This document shows positions 25,901-33,784 of a stretch of DNA of 64,000 bases, one piece after another; within the stretch, counting starts at the first letter, position 1, and each line of letters starts with the position of its first letter. Under the pieces are notes generated by a model that was not told the origin of the DNA, ran no database searches, and saw only the letters and a list, made by a program, of their open reading frames with translations. This stretch comes from UBA966 sp046350355 (GTDB lineage Bacteria; Planctomycetota; Phycisphaerae; Phycisphaerales; SM1A02). The DNA is taken from contig JAXMAN010000002.1 in the NCBI GenBank assembly GCA_046350355.1, forward strand, positions 62,001 to 126,000, written 5' to 3'. Made by a program: the position numbers and the translations under genes.

Positions 25901-26888
25901 CCAGCGGCGGGAGGAACTCGTAGGCGGGGCCGATGAGCCCGGCGCCGACGAGCAGCTCGACGGTGCGGCGGCGCGCCTCGGGGGTCGCGGTGCCGAAGGA
26001 GCGCGTGCCCTTGGCGAGCATCGCGAGCATCGGGCCGGTGCTGTACTTGGCGGATGCCGACTGCAGCATCTTGCCGAAGGCCTGCATCTGCCAGGGCTTG
26101 AGCTCGCCCGGCGAGGCGTCGGCGAGCGCGATCACTTCCTCGGGAAGCAGGCCCGCGTCGCCGCGGTTCATCGCCTGCAGGATCGCGGCGTAGACGGGCT
26201 CGGACTCGATGGCGGGACGCGAGGCGAGGAACTCCGAGAGCACGCCCCATTCGCCGGCCATCGTCTGCAGGTGCAGCCAGCGCGCGAGGTCCTGCGGCTG
26301 CGCCGTCTCGGGGTTGGGGTTCGCGACCTGGCCGAAGCCCAGCTTGCTGCGCGCGGCGAGCACCGCGGCGGGCTTGCGCGCGAAGTCGAGCTCGCGCATC
26401 GCGTTGGCGATCTGCTGCCCGCGCTGGATCTGCGCGTTGCGCGCGGCGGTGATGCCCAGCGCGGCCTCGAGGTCGACGCCCAGGTCGGTGTAGTACGCGC
26501 GAAGCTGCTCCTGCTCCGCCTCGCTCGCGGCCGTGTAGAGCGCCTTCAGCTCCGCCAGCTCCGCCGCGGAAAATATGCCGGGCATGCCCGGCATATTTTC
26601 CGCGCCTTCGGGGGGTGCGCCGGGGGTGCCGGGGCGCACGACGGCGCCGGCGGGCGCGGCTGTGCCCGGCATCGTCTGCGGCGCGGTCGCCGCGCCTGCG
26701 GGCTGCGCGGGCACCACCTGCACGGTTCCCGACTGCACCGGCACCGCCTGCGCGGGCGCGAGCGGCGTCGCCGGGACCGACTGCACCGTCACTTGCGCGG
26801 GCGCCGCGCCCGCGGGTGCGAGGACGAACGCCGCCATGGCGGCGCGGGACCAGATGCGCGAGTCGTGGATTCGCGTGCCGCGTGTCAT
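22938..26888 (-). CDS. Very large exported protein with C-terminal membrane anchor, last gene of moxR/bat-type operon
   Basis: 1316 residues; no named family recognised. A signal peptide (AAMAAFVLAPAGAAPAQ) is followed by a Pro/Ala/Val/Gln low-complexity linker to about residue 96. A long, mostly helical region (about 108-900) contains TPR-like pairs, then a beta-rich stretch (about 900-1210). One transmembrane helix (TQIRLVIAAALAALLGGAVLLA, near 1215) comes before a basic, helical cytoplasmic tail. Residues 97-107 (ENMPGMPGIFS) are encoded by a copy of the dispersed palindromic repeat. It is 16 bp downstream of the previous operon gene. The position suggests a structural or BatD-like role in an envelope MoxR/VWA complex; this is inference. 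Confidence 0.85.
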   Translation of the reverse strand: MTRGTRIHDSRIWSRAAMAAFVLAPAGAAPAQVTVQSVPATPLAPAQAVPVQSGTVQVVPAQPAGAATAPQTMPGTAAPAGAVVRPGTPGAPPEGAENMPGMPGIFSAAELAELKALYTAASEAEQEQLRAYYTDLGVDLEAALGITAARNAQIQRGQQIANAMRELDFARKPAAVLAARSKLGFGQVANPNPETAQPQDLARWLHLQTMAGEWGVLSEFLASRPAIESEPVYAAILQAMNRGDAGLLPEEVIALADASPGELKPWQMQAFGKMLQSASAKYSTGPMLAMLAKGTRSFGTATPEARRRTVELLVGAGLIGPAYEFLPPLEAARAAGDGSQMNAHGRYKLDLAEKAGDSPEADALRLEAWQIFCDVALIDRETLAVRREALKMAIDLMSRVPRAQAGPWLTKVFANPSLGPAALEALALAATGVGEQRLETEQRAQALLGLKEAVDLLLAREDIDIASLRVPLRMVTAALVQEMEQAVSRRGQNRMVAREAQLLLRAIPNEKWLQALEPSLASRARKACIALATTADETDQALAMLDTAIDRSPADAASFADDFLQKWRIRLTPVQEYPPEMMQYFAFYRDAMPMAPLTRGRQRRNLERLGTLLATLREHGVEARALPGLVPAFMACHASTEVYDRADIERVFGPIGGMPPATAAMLAERMGSSLNGDWRNRAAQKATGTKRSDNEIAALVDKGYGVAIDLADAAIAREPGSWELASMKAALTFDRMQFRQQQPGADAEKTGAYRQAAFDAFAQAATAYIAALQAGKVRDDPSIHLRWFGAAMGTAELNFLRVDDLPKEGTLQDDQVDLLRKSLQTLARDDYDRHMAAFAAAVQGAIERADPEVKPRLVHHALRVIGDHPAGAGLRAMQELYRDLVKDEIKLRLTLDGPDHVGVGKPFGVLVSLRYTHSVDRETGGFSKYLQNGVFGRVGNNYRQINYRDQVQKALEDAFTRAFDVQAIGFFDPFMPPRGVVEAGQDGWLEKPMAYVVLSRKEPVTDRLPSVTLDMQFTDQTGPVSLALPSNTPLLASGDDAAPRPVTKLEVAQLVDVRGAEGLAQGKQTVTLEVRVKGEGVPPALQEILQGVDAPLAGYTLGADGIAAAPMVVMQAGDAAMPSRFGMMSPSAEPKDGYPEADSNGIFHLPIERTYTVTYTRAGGDIGSVFTLPVLRPGVDATLESRAYADLDIVPVKGSTVAVAGGGWTQIRLVIAAALAALLGGAVLLARHWTKRREAAPAPAWAPARLTPLGVVTSLRRLERERGAALEPARAQSLREEIVGLESRLFGPQAQEASEPELRAVVERWQTVAGAR
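26565..26604. repeat. Dispersed palindrome, copy A (inside a coding sequence)
   Basis: A perfect 40-bp palindrome (20-bp arms, no loop) built on GGAAAATATGCCGGGCA and its reverse complement. It is inserted in frame in the 1316-residue protein gene at the junction between a Pro/Ala-rich linker and a helical domain. All three frames of the core are stop-free on both strands, so any phase of insertion keeps a reading frame open. Confidence 0.95.
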
Positions 26889-26904
26889 CGGTTGTTCCTG
26901 AGAT

Positions 26905-27777
26905 TCACCAGCCGTCGCCGATCTCGCCGTTCATGCCGGCTCCGTTTCTGGGCTGATCGCCCGGGCGCTTGCCCTTGCCCTTCTTCTTCTGCTTCCCCGG
27001 CAGGCCGCTGTTGCAGTTGCCGCCCGGGCAGTCCTTCGGGCGCGGACGCATCAGGAGCTGCTCGATCGAGCTCTGCTCCAGGTTCAGCACCAGCTCCCCG
27101 TTGCGCTCGAGATCGATCGCCGACTGCGGATCGCCCCCCGTCGCGCGCGCGCGCTCCGACAGGTAGCGGTAGTTCTGTCGCGCCAGACCGGAGAGCTCGC
27201 GCCACTCCGCGGTGGGCTTGCCCGCCATGCGCATCAGGCGCGCGCCGTAGTAGTAGGCCGTCGCCAGCTCGTTGCGCGCGGCCAGCACCAGCGGGCTCCC
27301 CTGGGTCTGCGGGGTCTCCGCGGTCTCCAGCAGGTCCTCCAGCTCCAGCGTGCCCGCCTCGATCTGCCCGGCGCGGACGCTCGCGCGCGCGTGCGCCAGC
27401 CGCAGCCGGTCGCGCAGCGCGGGATCGCCGTCGCCCACCAGCTCCTTCGCCGCCTGGATCGTCTCGGCGGTCGCCGCCCACGCGGTCTTCGCGGCGGAGG
27501 CGGTGCGCTCCTCCTCCTGCTCGGCGTCGCGCACGGCGGCGTTGAGCGCGGGATCGCTCGTGCCGGCCGCGGCCATGCGCGCGGCGATCGCGCGCAGGTG
27601 CGCCTGGTAGGCGGTCTCCTGCAGCGCGGCGGCAGAGTCCTGCTCGCGCTCGGCGCGCGTGACGATGCGCGCGGCCTTGTCCTCGTTCCAGAGCTGCTGC
27701 CCCGGCCCGAAGTGGTAGGTGACCAGCGCCACCGGCACGAGTGCCCAGACGGTCCATCCGAGGCGAGAGAGGATCAT
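26905..27777 (-). CDS. Membrane-anchored helical protein of the moxR/bat-type operon
   Basis: 290 residues. N-terminal membrane helix (ILSRLGWTVWALVPVALVTYHFG), then an Ala/Glu/Arg-rich helical domain with TPR-like periodicity (DPALRDRLRLAHARASVRAGQIEAGTLELEDLLETAET...ARNELATAYYYGARLMRM). It ends in a strongly basic tail (KQKKKGKGKRPGDQPRNG). The ATG overlaps the stop of the VWA gene (ATGA). The place in the operon matches TPR-bearing BatC/BatE-type subunits of bat operons, but sequence similarity cannot be judged here. Probably faces the periplasm. Confidence 0.8.
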   Translation of the reverse strand: MILSRLGWTVWALVPVALVTYHFGPGQQLWNEDKAARIVTRAEREQDSAAALQETAYQAHLRAIAARMAAAGTSDPALNAAVRDAEQEEERTASAAKTAWAATAETIQAAKELVGDGDPALRDRLRLAHARASVRAGQIEAGTLELEDLLETAETPQTQGSPLVLAARNELATAYYYGARLMRMAGKPTAEWRELSGLARQNYRYLSERARATGGDPQSAIDLERNGELVLNLEQSSIEQLLMRPRPKDCPGGNCNSGLPGKQKKKGKGKRPGDQPRNGAGMNGEIGDGW

Positions 27778-28811
27778 GCCGGAGTTCTCCCCGCGCCAAG
27801 CGCGGTCGAACGGGTTCCCTGGGTTTCCGCGCGCCCACCCGAGGTGCGCGGGCCCTGCAGGGCTGCAGCGTACGCGCGCGGCACGCCCAGGACCAAGAGC
27901 GCGGGGCCCAGAAGCCCCAGGATTCCGCATCCCAGGCCGACCGCGACCAGCCCCGCCTCGCGCAGGCTGAGGGTCTCCGAGACCCGCGGCGAGACCATCG
28001 CCAGCGACTCCACCACCTCGCGCGGCAGGTGGCGCGTGTTGCCCTGGTGGTAGACGCCGCCGAGCGCGCTCGCCAGGCCGCGCAGCGCCCACTCGTCCTG
28101 GCGCGAGCTGTGCCCGGAGACGACCGTCGGCCGCGAGGGATCGCCCACGCCGATGACGATCGCGTCCGCGATCGAGAGCGGCCGCGGCCCCGGATGCACG
28201 GGGCGGTTGAGGTCGCCGTCGGTGATGACCACGAGCGTCGTCGAGCGGCGTGCCCAGCCCTTGGCCATCGCGTAGGCGGCGTCGAGGCCCGCCTGCAGGT
28301 CCGTCTCGCCGGGCTTGAACGCGGTGTAGAGGGGCAGCCCGTCGAAGAAGTTCGCGAGCAGCTCCTTGTCCGTCGAGTCCTGCAGCATCGGGATCGCCCG
28401 CGTGTAGAAGGCGATCATCGAGACGCGCGTGTCCTTCATGTCCAGCCGGTCCAGGATGCCGCGCAGCAGCTTTCCCGCCCAGGACATGCGCGAGACCTTC
28501 TCCGCACCCGGGCCCGCGTCCGCCAGGTTCATGCTCGGCGAGACATCCAGCACCACCAGGAGCTGCCGCGAGGCGCGCGGATCCGGGCGCACCTCCGTCT
28601 CGACCGGATCGAACTGGTACAGCACGACCGCGCCCCAGGTGGCGAGCGCGAATGCGACGGTGCGCAGCACGGGCGCCGCGCGCGCCCAGCGCCGCGGCGC
28701 GCCCGTGGGGCCGAAGGCGAGCTTCGCGACGCGCGCGGTGCGGCGCGCGTGCAGCGCCTCGGCGCCGGCGACCAGCAGCAGCGCGGCGATCGCGGCCAGG
28801 GTGGCGGTCAC
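27774..28811 (-). CDS. Membrane VWA protein (BatA/BatB-like), second copy
   Basis: 345 residues. Starts VTATLAAIAALLLVAGAEAL with a GTG overlapping the stop of the preceding VWA gene (GTGA); a GTG at 28814 is also possible. Two N-terminal helices (about 5-20, 48-66), a VWA domain (about 84-280) with MIDAS DVSPSM, LVVITDGDLNRP and GVYHQGN, and C-terminal helices (about 288-325: LVAVGLGCGILGLLGPALLVLG). In bat operons two VWA membrane proteins follow MoxR and DUF58; they are thought to sit in the inner membrane with the VWA domain outside. The ligand is unknown. Confidence 0.88.
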   Translation of the reverse strand: MTATLAAIAALLLVAGAEALHARRTARVAKLAFGPTGAPRRWARAAPVLRTVAFALATWGAVVLYQFDPVETEVRPDPRASRQLLVVLDVSPSMNLADAGPGAEKVSRMSWAGKLLRGILDRLDMKDTRVSMIAFYTRAIPMLQDSTDKELLANFFDGLPLYTAFKPGETDLQAGLDAAYAMAKGWARRSTTLVVITDGDLNRPVHPGPRPLSIADAIVIGVGDPSRPTVVSGHSSRQDEWALRGLASALGGVYHQGNTRHLPREVVESLAMVSPRVSETLSLREAGLVAVGLGCGILGLLGPALLVLGVPRAYAAALQGPRTSGGRAETQGTRSTALGAGRTPA

Positions 28812-29707
28812 CACGGCGTGTACCTCAGCGCCAGCAGGCCGATCGCGTGCGCGCCCAGCAGCGCCAGCAGCACGGTGGCGAAGGGGCGGAAATCGTCCAT
28901 CGGCACCGTGCCCACCGGCGCGAAGCGCGCGGGCTTCATGCGGTCGATGTGCCGGAAGATCGCGCTCATGCTCGCGGCGTCCGTGGCCGCGAAGGCGTCG
29001 CCGCCCGTGGTCTGCGCGAGCTCGACGATCGGCGCGGGGACGTCGCTCTCATCGATGTGGATGTGGTAGAGGACGATGCCCGCGTCCTTGAGCTCGTTGC
29101 CGATCTCCGTCTCCTCGCCGTTGCCCAGGTCGAAGCTCATGCCGTCGCTCACGAGCACGATGAGCTTGTCCCCCTGCGTCGCCTCGGCGAGCATGTTGCG
29201 CTTGCAGAACTGCACCGCCGCGCCGATGGCGGTGCCGCCCATGTGCGAGGGCATGTAGTCGGGATTCGCGAAGGGCAGCGCGTTGCGGATCGCCTGCAGG
29301 TCCTTCGTCAGCGGCAGCCAGCGGATCTGCGCGACGCCGAAGAGCGTGAGCCCGAAGGCGTCCCCCTCGCGCGCGCGGGTGAAGTCCTCGACCGCCTTCG
29401 ACGCGAGCTGGTAGTTGCGCCCGGACATGCTGCCGGAGACGTCGAAGCAGATCTGGATGTTGGTGAGCGAGCGCTCCTGCCGCGGCTGGCGCAGCGTCTG
29501 CGGATCGGCCAGGATCACGACGGCGCACGCCAGCAGCAGCAGCGGGATCGCGTCGAAGCAGCCCAGCAGCCGGCGCAGCCAGGGGCGCTCCGGATGCGCC
29601 GCATGGTCCGCAGGGCTCACGATGCCCGGGCCGCGCGCGATCACCGTCCACATCAGCAGGACGGGCACCGCCAGCAGGACGAGCACCCAGGGATGCGCGA
29701 AGGTCAC
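28808..29707 (-). CDS. Membrane VWA protein (BatA-like), first copy
   Basis: 299 residues. The start is a GTG (VTFAHPWVLVLLAVPVLLMW) that overlaps the stop of the DUF4381-like gene as GTGA; no ATG fits. Helices at about 8-25 and 52-68, then a VWA domain (about 85-260) with DVSGSM, GGTAIGAAVQFC and LIVLVSDGMSFDLG, and a C-terminal helix (ATVLLALLGAHAIGLLAL). The MIDAS is intact, so metal-dependent binding is likely. It overlaps both neighbours by 4 bp. Confidence 0.9.
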   Translation of the reverse strand: MTFAHPWVLVLLAVPVLLMWTVIARGPGIVSPADHAAHPERPWLRRLLGCFDAIPLLLLACAVVILADPQTLRQPRQERSLTNIQICFDVSGSMSGRNYQLASKAVEDFTRAREGDAFGLTLFGVAQIRWLPLTKDLQAIRNALPFANPDYMPSHMGGTAIGAAVQFCKRNMLAEATQGDKLIVLVSDGMSFDLGNGEETEIGNELKDAGIVLYHIHIDESDVPAPIVELAQTTGGDAFAATDAASMSAIFRHIDRMKPARFAPVGTVPMDDFRPFATVLLALLGAHAIGLLALRYTPW

Positions 29708-30600
29708 GGGCGCGGCTCCTGCGTGGCGTCGGCGGTCGCGCCCGCCGTCTGCGCGCTCGCCTCGATCGCGGCGATCGCGGCGCTCGGGTCGCCGCCGCGC
29801 GGCGCGTGCAGCCAGCGCTCGACGGCGGCCACGGCGTCGGCGGTGCGCGGATCGGCGCGCAGCGCGGCGATCGCGCCGGCGAGGTCCGCGGGCGTCTCGG
29901 CGTGCCCGGGGCGCAGCGCCTGCAGCAGCAGCAGCTCCGCGCGCGAGCGCTCGGCCAGCGTGAGCTCGCGCTCGCGCGCCTGATGCACGAGCTCCAGCAG
30001 CAGCTCGCGCGGCGTCGGCGCGCGCGGCGCGGGGGCGGGCGGCGGCGCGGGCGCGCGGCGCATCGCGCGGCGCACCAGGATCACCGCGGGCACCGCCAGC
30101 CAGAGCGCGGCGACCGCGCCCAGCAGCAGGCCGTAGTGCGCCGCGAAGCCGAACTCGGGCGCCGCGTCGCCGAAGACATCCGTGCCGTGGCCGGGCGGAA
30201 GCTGCGTGAAGATCTCGACCGTCATCGGCGGCAGCGCCTCGGCGGGGCGGCCGTCGGCGCGCTCGACGAGCGGCGCGAGGTCGTAGCTGCCCGAGACGAT
30301 GCCCAGGTAGTCGACGCGCGCGCGGTCGCCCGGCAGCGGCGTGATGCGCACGATGACGGGCGCGGCCACGTCGCCCATCGGCTTCGCGCGCAGGCGCACG
30401 CCGTTGGCCGCGGGCGGGTCGGGGATCTCGAAGCTGCCGACCGCGCCGCGCGGCGCGCGCGAGACGGCGGCGGGGGGCGTGATCGCGCCGGTGGCGGGCG
30501 TCGCGGCAGGCGACGTCGTCGCGGGCGCCTGCGCCCAGGTGCGCGTCGCGCCCGCGCTCGCAAGCGCGACCACCGCGATCATCGTGCACGCGCGCCTCAT
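29704..30600 (-). CDS. DUF4381-like membrane protein of the moxR/bat-type operon
   Basis: 298 residues. Signal sequence (MIAVVALASAGATRTWAQ), then a periplasmic beta domain (GSFEIPDPPAANGVRLRAKPMG...VRITPLPGDRARVDYLG). A transmembrane helix at about 160-180 (LLLGAVAALWLAVPAVILV) precedes a cytoplasmic Ala/Pro-rich helical domain. Gene order MoxR-DUF58-this-VWA-VWA is the usual position of DUF4381. ATG 30600 overlaps the DUF58 stop (ATGA), and the stop overlaps the next GTG. The family call rests on order and topology more than on motifs. Confidence 0.75.
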   Translation of the reverse strand: MRRACTMIAVVALASAGATRTWAQAPATTSPAATPATGAITPPAAVSRAPRGAVGSFEIPDPPAANGVRLRAKPMGDVAAPVIVRITPLPGDRARVDYLGIVSGSYDLAPLVERADGRPAEALPPMTVEIFTQLPPGHGTDVFGDAAPEFGFAAHYGLLLGAVAALWLAVPAVILVRRAMRRAPAPPPAPAPRAPTPRELLLELVHQARERELTLAERSRAELLLLQALRPGHAETPADLAGAIAALRADPRTADAVAAVERWLHAPRGGDPSAAIAAIEASAQTAGATADATQEPRP

Positions 30601-31478
30601 CCGCGCCCCCGCAGCAGCCCGCCGCGCGTCGCCAGGAAGTGGCGCAATGCGGGCAGGAAGGGCTCGTCCGTCTCGATCTGCAGCGCGTCCGCGCCCGAGC
30701 GCAGCAGCTCCTCGCGCACGCGCGCCGGATCGGCCAGCCGCGAGCGTCCGCCCGCGACGAAGCTGCGTCCGGTCTCGGGCTCGCGCGCGCGCAGGAAGCC
30801 CGCGCGCAGCGGCGCCGTCTCCGCGGGATCCATCGTGTGGATCACCATGCAGTCGTGCTTCTGCGAGGCGTGGCGGATCGCGCCGATCGCGCCCGGATCG
30901 TGCAGGTCGCTGATCACGACGATCACGCCCGAGCGCTGCGTGCGCGCCACGAGCTGCGCCAGCCGCTGCGAGAGCTGCGTCGACTCGCTGTAGTCGCCCG
31001 TGCGCAGCGGCTCGATCGCGCGCCAGAGGTCGCTGCGACGCAGGCTCGGAAGCATCGGCACGGTGCGCTCGCCCGCGCCGACGACCGCGACCGGGCTCAT
31101 GCGCCGCTGCGCGACCAGCCCCAGCGCCGCCGCGATCCACACCGCGACATCGTGCTTGCTGCGCGCGCCCGAGCGCACCGCCATCGACGCCGAGGTGTCG
31201 ACGACCAGGTGCACCGTCACGCGCTTGAGCGCCTCGTACTCGCGCACGAAGGCGCGGCCGACGCGCGCGCTCAGGCGCCAGTTGATGAGGCGCACCGAAT
31301 CGCCCGGCTCGTACGGCCGGCTGCTTGCGTACTCCAGCCCGCTTCCCAGCAGGCGCGAGGTGTCCGACCCGAAGGCCAGGTCGTCCGCGAGCCGCCGCAC
31401 GACGATGTCGAAGTCCCCCCGCGCCAGCTGCTCCGGCGGCGGTAGGCCCAGGTCGAACTGCGTCGCGGTCGCGTCCAC
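30597..31478 (-). CDS. DUF58 domain protein
   Basis: 293 residues, no signal or membrane segment. The DUF58 signature is clear: SRPYEPGDSVRLINWRLSARVGRAFVREYE, followed by a VWA-like fold with VHLVVDTSASMAV and VIVVISDLHDPG. DUF58 proteins nearly always accompany MoxR ATPases and are thought to be their cytosolic partners or substrates. It is 21 bp downstream of the moxR gene and overlaps the next gene by 4 bp. Confidence 0.95.
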   Translation of the reverse strand: MDATATQFDLGLPPPEQLARGDFDIVVRRLADDLAFGSDTSRLLGSGLEYASSRPYEPGDSVRLINWRLSARVGRAFVREYEALKRVTVHLVVDTSASMAVRSGARSKHDVAVWIAAALGLVAQRRMSPVAVVGAGERTVPMLPSLRRSDLWRAIEPLRTGDYSESTQLSQRLAQLVARTQRSGVIVVISDLHDPGAIGAIRHASQKHDCMVIHTMDPAETAPLRAGFLRAREPETGRSFVAGGRSRLADPARVREELLRSGADALQIETDEPFLPALRHFLATRGGLLRGRG

Positions 31479-31499
31479 GCGTGCTCCGTTTCGGATGCG

Positions 31500-32489
31500 C
31501 TACGCCATCGTCGCCAGGATGTCGCGCAGCACGGCGGCGCCGGAGCGCCCCTGCGCGAGCGCCTCGTACTTGAGGCGGATGCGGTGGAGGATGACGTCCT
31601 CGGCGAGCGCGAAGATGTCCTCGGGGATCACGTAGTCGCGGCCGTGGATGTAGGCGCGCGCGCGGGAGGCGTGCACCAGCGCGAGCGCGGCGCGCGGGCT
31701 GCAGCCCAGCTCGATCTCGGGATGGCGGCGCGTGAGGTTCACGAGCTCGACGCAGTCGCGCACGAAGACGTCGCTCACGTGCACCGCCTGCACCGCGGAC
31801 ATCGCGGTGGTGAGGTCGCGCACATGGAGCTGGTGGTCGCTGGTGATCGCGTCGAAGGCGGACATCGGCACCGCGCCCTCGCCGTGGCGCTTCAGGCGAA
31901 GCTGCAGGCTGCGGCGCACGACCTCCGCCTCGTCCTGCGGGGTCGGATAGGTCAGGCGGTGGCGCAGCATGAAGCGGTCGAGCTGCGCCTCGGGAAGCTC
32001 GAAGGTGCCGGCCTGCTCGACGGGGTTCTGCGTCGCGATGACCAGGAAGGGCGCGGGCAGGTCGTGCGTCGTGTCGCCGATGGAGACGCGCCGCTCCTGC
32101 ATCGCCTCCAGCAGCGCCGACTGCACCTTCGGCGAGGCGCGGTTGATCTCGTCCGCCAGCAGCAGGTTCGTGAAGATCGGTCCCTTGTGGATGCGGAACT
32201 CGCCCGACTTCTGTTCCAGGATCTCGCTGCCCACGATGTCGCTGGGCAGCAGGTCGATGGTGAACTGCACGCGCGCGAAGTGCAGCTCGATCGCCTTCGC
32301 GACCGACTGCACCAGCAGCGTCTTGGCGATGCCGGGGACGCCCTCGAGCAGCAGGTGTCCGCCGGTCAGCAGCGCGATGAGCACGCGCTCGACGACGACC
32401 TCCTGCCCCACGACGGTGCGGGCGACCTGCGTGCGCACGTGGTCCACGAAGGGACAGCGGCCGGTGACGGTGGAAGTGGCGGTGGACAT
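31500..32489 (-). CDS. MoxR-family AAA+ ATPase
   Basis: 329 residues. Walker A G50-VPGIAKT-57, Walker B LLADE (D113-E114), sensor 1 in FLVIATQNPVEQAGTFELPEAQLDRFMLR, and the C-terminal lid with SPRAALALVHASRARAYIHGRDYVIPEDI. MoxR ATPases act as chaperone-like remodellers of VWA-protein complexes, here encoded immediately downstream. The start at 32489 (MSTATSTVTGRCPFVDH) matches the usual family length. The gap to the thioredoxin gene upstream is 19 bp. Confidence 0.97.
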   Translation of the reverse strand: MSTATSTVTGRCPFVDHVRTQVARTVVGQEVVVERVLIALLTGGHLLLEGVPGIAKTLLVQSVAKAIELHFARVQFTIDLLPSDIVGSEILEQKSGEFRIHKGPIFTNLLLADEINRASPKVQSALLEAMQERRVSIGDTTHDLPAPFLVIATQNPVEQAGTFELPEAQLDRFMLRHRLTYPTPQDEAEVVRRSLQLRLKRHGEGAVPMSAFDAITSDHQLHVRDLTTAMSAVQAVHVSDVFVRDCVELVNLTRRHPEIELGCSPRAALALVHASRARAYIHGRDYVIPEDIFALAEDVILHRIRLKYEALAQGRSGAAVLRDILATMA

Positions 32490-32508
32490 GTCGGTGTGTT
32501 CCTGCGGC

Positions 32509-33669
32509 TCAGGCGGCGGGCTCGGCGAGGAGCTGCTCCACGATCGTGCGCACGCGCTCCATGCGCGCCCCGGCGATGCGCACCTTCCCCGAACGGTCGA
32601 TGACGATCGTGACCGGCGCGAACTGCACGCCGTACGCGGTGGCGGTGACGCCGCGCGCGGGCGGCTTGGCGTCGGCGGGCTTGGTGTCCGCGGGCTTGGC
32701 ATCCGCGGGCTTGGCGTCGCCCGCGGCCGGCGCGGCCGGCGTCGCCGCCGCGTCCTGCGCCACCGGCACCTCCAGCTTCGCGGCTGCAATCTGCTCGCCC
32801 ATCGCCTTCCAGTCCGCCGAGGGCGCGCAGACGGCGGCGACCACGACGCCCTGCGTCGCGAAGTCCTTGCGCAGGCGCGCGAGCTCCGCGAGCTGCGTCT
32901 GCGAGGCGCGGCTTCCCGGCGCCGTGAACTGCAGCACGACGACCGATCCCTTCGTCGCCTCGGGCGTGACGGGCGTGCCGATCCACTGCTGCGCGCGCAG
33001 TTCGGGCGCGGGCTTGCCTTCGATCGCGCGCAGCGCGGTCGGGCGCTTGGCGCCGCCGGCATAGCACTCGGCGGGGAACTCGCCGACGGTCGCGGGGGCG
33101 GCGGCCGCGGTGGGCGCGCCCTCCTTCAGCAGCATCTCGGCGACCTCGGCGACGCGGTTGGGCAGCAGCCCCACCGCGCGCACGGTGCCGGTGCGGTCGA
33201 TCGCGACGTAGGTCGGGAAGAACTGCAGGTTGTACGCCTTCGCGCTCGCGCCGCCCTTGTCCTTCGCGACGGGGTAGTTGATCTTCTTGTCCTTGACGAC
33301 CTGCGGCGCCTTCTCCCAGCCGCTGTTGGTGTCGTGCATGCCGATGAAGACGAGGTCTCCGTCGGTGTGCGCGGACATCAGCTTCACGTTCTCGGGGACG
33401 GCGGCCATGCATGGGCCGCACCAGGTCGCCCAGAAGTCCAGGATGATGACCTTGCCGCGGTTGGCGGCGATGGTCTGCGAATCGCCGATCCACGACTCGG
33501 TGGAGATCTCGGGTGCGGGCTTGCCCTCGAGCTGCTTCAGCGTCGCGGGACGCTGCGCGCCCTCGAAGAACCAGTCGTCGGGAATCGAAGGTGGCGCGCC
33601 CAGGGCCCCCGGGGCGAGCATGGCGACAACAGTGAATGCGATCGCCGCGGCAAGTGTCGTCCGTCGCAT
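32509..33669 (-). CDS. Exported tandem thioredoxin-like (TlpA/ResA family) protein, second domain degenerate
   Basis: 386 residues. Signal peptide MRRTTLAAAIAFTVVAMLAPGALG. The first TlpA-like domain (about 40-180) has LDFWATWCGPC with the redox pair C84/C87 and a cis-Pro region FFPTYVAID. The second domain (about 210-380) keeps the fold (GSVVVLQFTAPGSRASQTQLAEL and YGVQFAPVTIVIDRSGKVR), but the CxxC is replaced by S-R-A-S, so it cannot do thiol exchange. A low-complexity KPADAKPADTKPADAK spacer lies in the second half. It is the first gene of the eight-gene moxR operon. TlpA proteins reduce disulfides outside the membrane. Confidence 0.9.
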   Translation of the reverse strand: MRRTTLAAAIAFTVVAMLAPGALGAPPSIPDDWFFEGAQRPATLKQLEGKPAPEISTESWIGDSQTIAANRGKVIILDFWATWCGPCMAAVPENVKLMSAHTDGDLVFIGMHDTNSGWEKAPQVVKDKKINYPVAKDKGGASAKAYNLQFFPTYVAIDRTGTVRAVGLLPNRVAEVAEMLLKEGAPTAAAAPATVGEFPAECYAGGAKRPTALRAIEGKPAPELRAQQWIGTPVTPEATKGSVVVLQFTAPGSRASQTQLAELARLRKDFATQGVVVAAVCAPSADWKAMGEQIAAAKLEVPVAQDAAATPAAPAAGDAKPADAKPADTKPADAKPPARGVTATAYGVQFAPVTIVIDRSGKVRIAGARMERVRTIVEQLLAEPAA

Positions 33670-33744
33670 GGGCGCATTGAACCACGGCGGCGGCCCGTCA
33701 CGCGCCGCGGGGCGGGGGCAATCCACCCGGAGCGCGGAATTTTC

Positions 33745-33774
33745 TTGGCGACCGCGCAAGGGCCCGGGTACGGT
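33745..33774 (+). promoter_or_regulatory. Candidate promoter TTGGCG-18-TACGGT before a dockerin gene
   Basis: TTGGCG (33745-33750) and TACGGT (33769-33774) are separated by 18 bp. The ATG at 33785 lies 10 bases after the -10. It is among the few cases here where a -35-like hexamer accompanies the -10 motif. Confidence 0.45.
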
Positions 33775-33784
33775 GGTGCCCATC

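Noticed and set aside
22817..27545. Very long plus-strand open frame opposite the 1316-residue gene
   Set aside because: An antisense shadow of a high-GC gene; the amino-acid composition is dominated by Arg, Ala, Gly, His and Val, with no domains. The minus-strand frame has a signal peptide and membrane anchor.
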